A DNA stretch of 15,265 bases. Source: Chloroflexota bacterium (GTDB taxonomy: Bacteria > Chloroflexota > Limnocylindria > Limnocylindrales > CSP1-4). Position 1 is the first letter of the stretch. Each line of letters starts with the position of its first letter. This document shows positions 1 through 5,939 of the stretch, in pieces. The notes below the pieces were generated by a model. It was given only the letters and a program-made list of their open reading frames with translations. It was not told the origin of the DNA and did not search any database. The stretch spans positions 1-15,265 of the forward strand of contig JACDBP010000374.1 of NCBI GenBank assembly GCA_013694835.1. The letters run 5' to 3'. Both the position numbers and the translations under genes were made by a program.

Positions 1-403
1 GCCCGACCAGCCGGTTGACGGTGATCGGTTCGTCGCGCAGGGCGGCGGCGGCGATGACGATCGTGAACAGCGGCACGAGGCCATTGAGGATCGCTGCCAG
101 GGCCGAGCTGATGTACTGCTCGGCGCCCGTGATGAGCACGAACGGGATGACCACGTTGATCGGGCCGAGAGCACCGACGATGAGCAGCGTTCGCCGGTCC
201 CTGGGGATCCGCGCCCCCGTGAGCAAGCCGATGACCACGAGGAAGGTCGTGGCGATGCCGAGGCGATAGGTGACGACCGTCAGCGGTCCCAGCCCTTCGT
301 CCAGGCCGATCTTGATGAACAGGAACGAGCTGCCCCAGATGAAGGCGAGCGCCAGGAACAGCGACCAGAGGACCGCCGAGGACGAGGGCTTGGAAACGGA
401 CAA
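1..403 (-). CDS. EamA/DMT-family transporter, N-terminal part (C-terminus cut by window edge)
   Basis: Reading the reverse strand from a TTG at 403 gives about 134 residues of hydrophobic protein that run off the window. The first membrane helix contains FIWGSSFLFIKIGL and the second begins TVVTYRLGIATTFLVVIG, both typical of EamA (drug/metabolite transporter) proteins. Later segments GALGPINVVIPFVLITGAEQ and ALAAILNGLVPLFTIVIAA complete roughly four helices of the first EamA repeat. The family usually has ten helices in about 300 residues, so half is missing. A GGAGAA motif lies 5 nt before the TTG and no ATG or GTG competes nearby, which decides the start. It lies 83 nt downstream of fgd on the same strand and may be co-transcribed; a TAGGAT hexamer in the gap could also serve as its own -10 element. 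The substrate cannot be deduced: members export amino acids, metabolites or drugs. Confidence 0.85.
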   Translation of the reverse strand, partial: MSVSKPSSSAVLWSLFLALAFIWGSSFLFIKIGLDEGLGPLTVVTYRLGIATTFLVVIGLLTGARIPRDRRTLLIVGALGPINVVIPFVLITGAEQYISSALAAILNGLVPLFTIVIAAAALRDEPITVNRLVG

Positions 404-486
404 CGTGCTTCTCCGGGATGGGGCCCCTGGGCCGGGCCTCTGCATCCTAGAACACGCCGCGAAGCCGCCCGGTTGCAGCCCTTTGA

Positions 487-1491
487 CTACCCCCAGCGTT
501 GGCGCAGTCGCGGCAGGATCTCCTTCGCGTACAGCTCGATCGAGCGCCGCTGGTCGTCGCCCGGGAAGTGGAAGACAAGGTGCTGGAAGCCGAGCTCGAT
601 GTAGGGCCGCAGCTGCTCGATGTGCTCGTCGGGGTCGTCCGAGACGAGCCAGCGGCGGTGGGCGACGTCCTCGACCTCCTTGGCCAGCCGCTCCATCTCA
701 CGCGGGTCGTCAACGCCGGTCTTCTTCTCGCCGGGGAGCGCGAGCGCCGCCCAGATCTTGGTGTCCTCCATCGCCCGGGATCGCTCGGTGTCGAACGAGA
801 CCTTCATCTCGATCAGCTTCTCGATCCCGTCGTAGTCCCGACCGGCCTTCTCCGCGCCCTCTCGGACCGCGGGGAGCAGCTTCTCCGAGTAGAGCTCCAT
901 GCCCTTGCCCGAGGTGCAGATGAACCCGTCCGCGACACGCCCCGCGTACCGTGCCGCGACCTCGCCGGCTGCCGCCACGTAGAGCAGCGGTGGCTCAGCC
1001 GGCCGGTCGTACACCGTTGCGCCGCGCGTCCGGAAGTACTCGCCCTGGAAGGACACGAACTCCTCGCGCCAGAGCCGCTGCATGATCTCCACGGCTTCCT
1101 TGAGTCGCCCGAAGCGAACCTTGAACTCGGGCCACTCGATGTCCAGCACCGGCACCTCGTTGAGCGATTCACCGGTGCCGACCCCGAGCATCACCCGGCC
1201 CGGGTTCAACACGCCGATGGTGCCCATGGCCTGCGCCACGATCGCCGGGTGGTAGCGGAAGGTGGGCGTCACGACACTCGTGCCGAGAAGCACCCGCTCG
1301 GTCCGCTCGCCGAGGGCCGCGATCCAGGCGAACGAGTACGGCGCGTGGCCGTCGGTGTGGCGCCACGGCTGGAAGTGGTCGCTCACGATGACGCTGTCGA
1401 AGCCAGCCTGCTCGGCTGCGACCCCGAAGTCCAGTAGCTCTCGCGGACCGAATTGCTCGGCGGATGCCTTGTACCCGAATCGGAGCGCCAT
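487..1491 (-). CDS. fgd: F420-dependent glucose-6-phosphate dehydrogenase (LLM class flavin-like oxidoreductase)
   Basis: This cytosolic TIM-barrel enzyme should oxidise glucose-6-phosphate to 6-phosphogluconolactone while reducing F420 to F420H2, the main supply of reduced F420 in bacteria that have it. The 334 residues align almost end to end with mycobacterial Fgd1 as I remember it. SDHFQPWRH holds the catalytic His39 and Trp43, and GVGTGES holds the general acid/base Glu108. The three phosphate-binding positions of Fgd1 are kept: Lys196 in TSGKG, the Lys in GEKKTGVDDP, and the Arg in RRWLVSDDPDE. A strong GGAGGG lies just before the ATG at 1491 and fixes the start. It is transcribed divergently from the PrpE-type gene across 173 bases and towards the EamA gene. 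Close relatives may act on other sugar-6-phosphates, so the sugar is less certain than the family. It fits the cofC-cofE genes at the other end of the window. Confidence 0.92.
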   Translation of the reverse strand: MALRFGYKASAEQFGPRELLDFGVAAEQAGFDSVIVSDHFQPWRHTDGHAPYSFAWIAALGERTERVLLGTSVVTPTFRYHPAIVAQAMGTIGVLNPGRVMLGVGTGESLNEVPVLDIEWPEFKVRFGRLKEAVEIMQRLWREEFVSFQGEYFRTRGATVYDRPAEPPLLYVAAAGEVAARYAGRVADGFICTSGKGMELYSEKLLPAVREGAEKAGRDYDGIEKLIEMKVSFDTERSRAMEDTKIWAALALPGEKKTGVDDPREMERLAKEVEDVAHRRWLVSDDPDEHIEQLRPYIELGFQHLVFHFPGDDQRRSIELYAKEILPRLRQRWG

Positions 1492-1560
1492 GATCCCTCC
1501 AGGATCTCTTCCATCTCCGCAGCCCGCCTATGGCGTCTGCTGCGCGCGAACCGCCCGGCT

Positions 1561-1577
1561 CCCGGCGTACCGCCGGG
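1561..1577. other. GC-only inverted repeat (hairpin) in the divergent fgd/prpE intergenic region
   Basis: CCCGGCG-TAC-CGCCGGG can form a 7-bp stem with a 3-nt loop, 70 nt upstream of the fgd start and 88 nt upstream of the acyl-CoA synthetase start. No T-run follows on either strand, so it does not look like an intrinsic terminator. It could be an operator or a leader structure in the shared promoter region. In DNA this GC-rich, such a stem is not rare by chance, so confidence is low. Confidence 0.25.
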
Positions 1578-1664
1578 GTCCGGCCGTCGCTTGCGGGCGC
1601 GGGGGGTTGCGCGGGCAGGCAACATCTTCGCTGAGTCCTCCGGAGTGCGCCACTGGGAGAGCCC

Positions 1665-3584
1665 ATGACGGACCAGCCACCCATCGCTGCCGCCGCCTCG
1701 CGCTACGACGAGGTTTACGCCGACTGGCAACGCGACCCCCTGGCATTCTGGGCGCAGGCGGCGGAGGCCATCGACTGGGAACGCCGATGGGACCGAGTGC
1801 TCGATGACACCCGGCCGCCGTTCTACCGCTGGTTCCCGGGCGCGCGACTGAACATCGCCCACAACGCGCTCGACCGGCACGTGGACGGCGGACGCGCCGA
1901 GCAACCCGCGCTCATCTACGACAGCCCGATGAGTGGCGTCCAGCGCACACTCAGCTACCGCGAGCTACGCGACGAGGTCGCCCGTGCCGCGGGAGCTCTC
2001 CGCGCACTGGGCGTGGAGCGCGGGGACCGGGTCGTGCTCTACCTGCCGATGATCCCCGAGGCGGTCATCGCCATGCTGGCTTGCGCTCGCATCGGGGCGA
2101 TCCACTCCGTCGTCTTCGGCGGATTCGCCGCGCCGGAGCTGGCCGCCCGCATCGACGATGCCAAGCCCCGGGTCATCGTCTCCGCTTCGTGCGGCCTGGA
2201 ACCCGGTCGCATCGTGGCATATAAGCCGCTGTTGGACAGGGCCATCGAGCTGTCGTCCGTCAAGCCCGAGCACTGCCTGATCGTCCAGCGCCCGCAGCAG
2301 CCCGCCGAGCTCGTCGCCGGCCGCGATATCGAGTGGCTCGCCGCCGTCGCGGCCGCCGAGCCGGCCGATCCGGTGATGGTCGAGGCGACCGATCCGCTGT
2401 ACATCCTCTACACCTCCGGCACGACCGGTCGCCCGAAGGGCATCGTCCGTGACACCGGCGGATACGCCGTGGCCTTGCGCTGGTCGGTCGAGGCGGTCTT
2501 CGGCATCGGGCCTGGCGAAGTGATGTTCACGGCCTCGGACGTGGGCTGGGTCGTCGGCCACTCGTACATCGTCTATGCGCCGCTGCTCGCCGGTGCCACG
2601 ACGATCCTGTACGAGGGCAAGCCGGTCGGCACACCCGATGCCGGGGCGTTCTGGAGGGTCGCCTCGGAGCACGGCGCGAAGGTGCTCTTCACGGCACCCA
2701 CGGCTTTCCGCGCCATCAAGCGCGAGGACCCCGACGCGACCCATGTCGCGCGGCACGCCCTATCGCGGTTCGGGGCGCTCTTCCTGGCGGGCGAGCGCTG
2801 CGACCCCGACACGCTGCATTGGGCCGAGCGCGCCCTGGGACGGCCGGTGATCGACAACTGGTGGCAGACCGAGACCGGCTGGCCCATCGTCTCGAACTGT
2901 CTCGGACTCGGGCTGCTACCCGTCAAGGCAGGCTCGCCGACCAAGGCCGTGCCCGGCTACGACGTCCGCGTGCTGGACGACGACGGGCGTGAGACGGCAC
3001 CGGACCAGCCCGGCAACATCGTCATCCGGTTGCCGATGCCACCGGGCACCCTGCCGACGCTCTATCACGACGACGAGGGCTATCGGCAGGGCTATCTGGA
3101 GCGGTTTCCCGGTCACTACCTGAGCGGTGACGCCGGCTTCCGCGACAGGGACGGCTACCTCTACGTGATGTCGCGTATCGACGACGTCATCAATGTGGCA
3201 GGGCACAGGCTCTCGACCGGGGCGATGGAGGAGGTCATCGCGTCCCATCCCGACGTCGCCGAGTGCGCCGTGTTCGGTGTTGCGGACGCGCTGAAAGGGC
3301 AGGTGCCGCTCGGACTGGCAGTGCTCAAGGCCGGCGTGGAACGGCCTGCCGCCGAGATCACGGGCGAGCTGGTGGCACTCGTGCGGGAGCGGATCGGTCC
3401 GGTCGCGTCATTCAAGACAGCGGCGATCGTCAAGCGGCTGCCCAAGACCCGCTCCGGCAAGATCCTCCGCGCCACGATGGCGAAGCTGGCAGACGGCGAG
3501 CCGTATACCGTCCCGGCCACCATCGATGACCCGGTGATCCTGGACGAGATCGCGGAGGCGCTCGAAGCTGCCCGCAAAGCCTGA
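1665..3584 (+). CDS. prpE: Propionyl-CoA synthetase (acetyl-CoA synthetase-like, ANL adenylating enzyme)
   Basis: This cytosolic enzyme should activate propionate (possibly acetate) to its CoA thioester through an acyl-adenylate, at the cost of ATP to AMP. At 639 residues it has the usual length. The phosphate-binding loop YTSGTTGRPKG lies at residues 249-259. Other marks are SASCGLEPGRIVAYKPLLD, TASDVGWVVGHSYIVYAPL, NWWQTETGWP, the hinge region SRIDDVINVAGHRLSTGAMEE, and the adenylation lysine K599 in PKTRSGKILR. The SASCG(L/I)EPGR...AYKPLLD stretch is more typical of PrpE/ACSS3 than of Acs, which is why I choose propionate. GGGAG lies 5 nt before the ATG. K599 belongs to the motif normally controlled by lysine acetylation, although no acetyltransferase or deacylase gene is in view. 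It heads a plus-strand run with pncA and a citrate synthase homologue. Confidence 0.87.
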   Translation: MTDQPPIAAAASRYDEVYADWQRDPLAFWAQAAEAIDWERRWDRVLDDTRPPFYRWFPGARLNIAHNALDRHVDGGRAEQPALIYDSPMSGVQRTLSYRELRDEVARAAGALRALGVERGDRVVLYLPMIPEAVIAMLACARIGAIHSVVFGGFAAPELAARIDDAKPRVIVSASCGLEPGRIVAYKPLLDRAIELSSVKPEHCLIVQRPQQPAELVAGRDIEWLAAVAAAEPADPVMVEATDPLYILYTSGTTGRPKGIVRDTGGYAVALRWSVEAVFGIGPGEVMFTASDVGWVVGHSYIVYAPLLAGATTILYEGKPVGTPDAGAFWRVASEHGAKVLFTAPTAFRAIKREDPDATHVARHALSRFGALFLAGERCDPDTLHWAERALGRPVIDNWWQTETGWPIVSNCLGLGLLPVKAGSPTKAVPGYDVRVLDDDGRETAPDQPGNIVIRLPMPPGTLPTLYHDDEGYRQGYLERFPGHYLSGDAGFRDRDGYLYVMSRIDDVINVAGHRLSTGAMEEVIASHPDVAECAVFGVADALKGQVPLGLAVLKAGVERPAAEITGELVALVRERIGPVASFKTAAIVKRLPKTRSGKILRATMAKLADGEPYTVPATIDDPVILDEIAEALEAARKA

Positions 3585-3633
3585 TCGGCACCGTCCGGGC
3601 GCCCCGGCCTCGCGCCAGCTCGCCCGGAGCCGG

Positions 3634-3639
3634 TAGCAT
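3634..3639 (+). promoter_or_regulatory. Candidate leaderless -10 element of pncA (TAGCAT, 6 nt before ATG)
   Basis: TAGCAT matches the TAnnnT core of a -10 hexamer and is followed by exactly 6 nt and then the ATG of pncA, placing the predicted transcription start at the start codon. The same layout precedes trxB and the Rv1855c-type gene. The 30 nt before pncA contain no convincing Shine-Dalgarno sequence, which supports leaderless initiation. No clear TTGACA-like -35 is visible 16-18 nt upstream. Confidence 0.45.
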
Positions 3640-3645
3640 CGGGTC

Positions 3646-4230
3646 ATGCCCGACCTCGACGGCTCGACAGCGCTCATCGTGGTGGATGTCCAGAACGACT
3701 TCGCGGACCCGGCCGGCAGCCTCTATGTCCGGGGCGGCGAGATGACGGTCAGCGTCGCCAACGACCTCATCGAACGCGTCCTGCAGGTCGGTGGGCGCGT
3801 CTTCTACACCCAGGACTGGCACCCGGAGCGGACGCCGCACTTCCAGATCGATGGGGGCGTATGGCCGATCCACTGCGTCCGCGACACCTGGGGCGCCGAG
3901 CTGCAGGCAGCGCTCCGGATCGCGGGACCAGTCGTGCGCAAGGGCAGCAACGGCGAGGACGGCTACTCGGGATTCACGATGCGGGACCCGGCGACGGGCG
4001 AGACCATGCCGACGGCGTTGGATGACCTGCTCCAGTCGGCCGCCATCGAGCGACTGGTCATCCTTGGCCTGGCGACGGACCATTGCGTCAAGTCGACGGC
4101 GCTCGACGCAGCGTCACTCGGCTACCAGACGACGGTGGTTCGCGCTGGCATCCGGGCGGTCGACCTCGTGGCCGGCGACGGCGAGCGAGCGCTCGACGCG
4201 ATGCGCGAGGCGGGGGTCTTCATCGACTAG
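3646..4230 (+). CDS. pncA: Nicotinamidase (isochorismatase-like cysteine hydrolase)
   Basis: The 194-residue protein should hydrolyse nicotinamide to nicotinate and ammonia in the cytosol, feeding the Preiss-Handler route of NAD salvage. The catalytic triad is visible: Asp14 in VVDVQNDF, Lys99 in VVRKGSN, and Cys147 in LGLATDHCVKST, preceded by the usual cis-peptide Ala-Thr. The metal-binding set that separates nicotinamidases from other isochorismatase-family hydrolases is present as TQDWHP (Asp57, His59) and WPIHC (His76). The length is normal. The start is set by the ATG at 3646 preceded by TAGCAT rather than by a ribosome binding site. It begins 61 nt after the PrpE gene and ends 11 nt before the citrate synthase gene, so it may share their transcript as well as having its own promoter. 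A related amidase activity such as pyrazinamidase is possible, but nicotinamide is the best call. Confidence 0.88.
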   Translation: MPDLDGSTALIVVDVQNDFADPAGSLYVRGGEMTVSVANDLIERVLQVGGRVFYTQDWHPERTPHFQIDGGVWPIHCVRDTWGAELQAALRIAGPVVRKGSNGEDGYSGFTMRDPATGETMPTALDDLLQSAAIERLVILGLATDHCVKSTALDAASLGYQTTVVRAGIRAVDLVAGDGERALDAMREAGVFID

Positions 4231-4233
4231 ACT
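4228..4233 (+). promoter_or_regulatory. Candidate -10 element of the citrate synthase gene, overlapping the pncA stop codon
   Basis: TAGACT fits TAnnnT; its first three bases are the TAG stop of pncA. Eight nt separate it from the ATG at 4242, and there is no Shine-Dalgarno sequence in the gap. This resembles the TAGCAT arrangement at two other genes, but the hexamer and spacing match less well. Confidence 0.3.
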
Positions 4234-4241
4234 TCGCCGCG

Positions 4242-5366
4242 ATGACCGACACGCCATCGGACGATCCGCGGCCGTACTCGCCCGGGCTCGAGGGCGTCCT
4301 GGCCGGCGAGACCGCCATCGCCCTCGTTGACGGGGCCAACGGGCGACTGCTCTATCGGGGCTACCCCATCGGGGAGCTCGTCGAGCATGGCACGTACGAA
4401 CGGGTCGCCGAGCTGCTCTGGACGGGCGAGTGGACCCAGGAAGCCGGGCTCACGCCGTCCCCGGTCCCTGGGCCTGTGCTCAGCGCGCTGCGCTCGTTGC
4501 CAGTCGGGACCAACCCGATGGACGCCGTGCGCACGGCGGTCTCGATGTGGGGTTCGCTGAACCGACCCTCCTGGCCACCCAACGCGGAAGAGGCACGCGC
4601 GATGACCTGCCTCGCGCCGTCGGCCCTGGCCGCGTTCGCGCGGCTGCGAGATGGGCTCGAGCCCGTCGAGCCCGAGGGATCGCTGGGGCTTGCCGCCGGG
4701 TTCCTCCACCAGCTGCGCGACGAGGTTCCGAACGAGGCCTCGGCGCGTGCCCTCGACGCCTACTTCGTCGTCGCCGCGGAGCACGGCTTCAACGCCTCGA
4801 CTTTCGCCGCGCGCGTGATCACCTCCACTCGCTCGGACGTCGCCAGCGCGGTCTGCGGTGCGATCGGGGCGCTGAAGGGCCCGCTCCACGGCGGCGCGCC
4901 GACGGAGGTAGTGAACCAGCTCCACGAGATCGGCTCGCCGGAGCGCGCCGAAGCGTGGATCAACGAGGCGCTGGACAGAGGCGAACGGCTGATGGGCTTC
5001 GGCCATCGCGTCTACCGCGCCTACGATCCTCGCGCGGCGGCACTCCGAAAGGTCGCCGAGGGCATGGGCTCCACGACAGAGTGGCTCGCCCTCGCCGTGA
5101 AGGTGGAGGACGTCGCACTGCGCATCCTCGCCGAGCGCCACCCGGACCGGCCGCTCAAGACCAACGTCGAGTACTACACGGCCGCGGTGCTGCAGGGCAT
5201 CGCTCTGCCGCCGGACCTCTATCCGGCCACCTTCGCGATCGCCCGCCACGCTGGCTGGACCGCGCATGCCATCGAGCAGGCCGGCGACAACCGTCTCATC
5301 CGCCCCGATGTGCGCTACACCGGCCCCGCGGAGCGTTCGGTGCCCAGGGCGGCGGCTCGGGTCTGA
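4242..5366 (+). CDS. gltA: Citrate synthase family protein (citrate or 2-methylcitrate synthase)
   Basis: This enzyme condenses acetyl-CoA, or propionyl-CoA in the methylcitrate synthase branch, with oxaloacetate in the cytosol. The 374 residues match the shorter type II-like family. SPGLEGVLAGETAIA and LYRGYPIGEL open the protein. The active-site histidines are His181 (EHGFNAST), His216 (GPLHGGA) and His255 (MGFGHRVYRAYDPR). The third catalytic position, Asp in the classical NVD(F/Y)Y motif, is Glu310 here (TNVEYYTA); as I recall the actinobacterial CitA subgroup also has Glu. Start choice: the open frame extends upstream to an ATG at 4083, but that lies inside pncA and yields an arginine-rich non-homologous leader, so ATG 4242 is used. 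It is convergent with the OsmC gene, with only 12 nt between the stops. Citrate versus methylcitrate cannot be decided from sequence by eye; the prpE neighbour makes propionyl-CoA a real possibility. Confidence 0.88.
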   Translation: MTDTPSDDPRPYSPGLEGVLAGETAIALVDGANGRLLYRGYPIGELVEHGTYERVAELLWTGEWTQEAGLTPSPVPGPVLSALRSLPVGTNPMDAVRTAVSMWGSLNRPSWPPNAEEARAMTCLAPSALAAFARLRDGLEPVEPEGSLGLAAGFLHQLRDEVPNEASARALDAYFVVAAEHGFNASTFAARVITSTRSDVASAVCGAIGALKGPLHGGAPTEVVNQLHEIGSPERAEAWINEALDRGERLMGFGHRVYRAYDPRAAALRKVAEGMGSTTEWLALAVKVEDVALRILAERHPDRPLKTNVEYYTAAVLQGIALPPDLYPATFAIARHAGWTAHAIEQAGDNRLIRPDVRYTGPAERSVPRAAARV

Positions 5367-5378
5367 CCGGCGCGGAGA

Positions 5379-5864
5379 CTACTCGGGCACGACGGGATCA
5401 AGGCCGGCGCCGTTCGGCCCCGTCACCACGACCTCCGCGGTCTGGTCGCCCTCTTCCAGATGGACTCGGTACCGGTGGCTGATGGTCACCTCGCCCTGCG
5501 ATAGCTGGGCCGTGACCGGGCAATACCTGGTGGCCGAGAGGAGGATGGCCCGGCGGACCGCGTCGAGGTCCAGGTGGGCGCCGGTCAGCTCGTGCTCCAC
5601 GACGATCGCGTGGTAGCTCTGGGGATGGTCCTGGCGCTGCTCGCCGGTGGTATGGACCTCGTATCGTTGAACGCCCTGACGCTTCTTCGTCAGGATCGAG
5701 ATGACATCCATCGCCGTGCAGCCCGCCAGAGAAGCCAGCAGGAGCGCACTTGGCCGGTAGCCGGACTCGCCGTCCGCACCCTCCTGCGCGACCACGCCGC
5801 CGAACTCGTCGGTCGACGTGAAGCGCAGCCCACCCTCCCATCGCGACTCCACGACCTTGGTCAT
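5379..5864 (-). CDS. OsmC/Ohr-family peroxiredoxin-like protein
   Basis: OsmC-family proteins reduce organic hydroperoxides, or bind thiol or persulfide species, with two cysteines at the dimer interface. The 161-residue protein has the family pattern: the peroxidatic Cys49 in LLASLAGCTAMDVISIL and the resolving Cys115 in ATRYCPVTAQLS, with an N-terminal beta strand (ESRWEGGLRFTS). It looks more like the general OsmC/YhfA branch than canonical Ohr. It is the last gene of the minus-strand cluster, 75 nt downstream of the ABC exporter. The thioredoxin reductase at the head of the cluster could help supply electrons, although Ohr-type enzymes more often use lipoylated proteins. There is no clear ribosome binding site; a second ATG lies 8 nt upstream in another frame. 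Confidence 0.88.
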   Translation of the reverse strand: MTKVVESRWEGGLRFTSTDEFGGVVAQEGADGESGYRPSALLLASLAGCTAMDVISILTKKRQGVQRYEVHTTGEQRQDHPQSYHAIVVEHELTGAHLDLDAVRRAILLSATRYCPVTAQLSQGEVTISHRYRVHLEEGDQTAEVVVTGPNGAGLDPVVPE

Positions 5865-5870
5865 CGGCGC

Positions 5871-5876
5871 ATGGTG
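5871..5876 (-). promoter_or_regulatory. Weak -10-like hexamer 6 nt before the OsmC start
   Basis: CACCAT on the minus strand sits exactly 6 nt before the OsmC ATG, the spacing seen for the TAGCAT/TAGGAT elements, but the first base is C rather than T. The gene lacks a Shine-Dalgarno sequence. A TTGACA occurs only 7 nt further upstream, too close to act as its -35. Confidence 0.18.
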
Positions 5877-5939
5877 CCACCGGTGTCAAAGTCGGGCTGC
5901 GCTGTGCCATCCACGGAAGCCGCTCCCGACCGAGACGGC

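Noticed and set aside
1649..1655. GCCACTG before prpE, resembling the cobalamin riboswitch box
   Set aside because: The rest of the B12-box consensus (paired CCGG segments and preceding conserved blocks) is missing in the short leader.
3595..3607. CCGGG-CGC-CCCGG hairpin after prpE as a terminator
   Set aside because: A 5-bp GC-only stem with no T-run; expected by chance in DNA this GC-rich.
4083..4241. Upstream extension of the citrate synthase frame to the ATG at 4083
   Set aside because: It lies wholly inside pncA and encodes an Arg/Gly-rich stretch with no homology; ATG 4242 gives a normal N-terminus.
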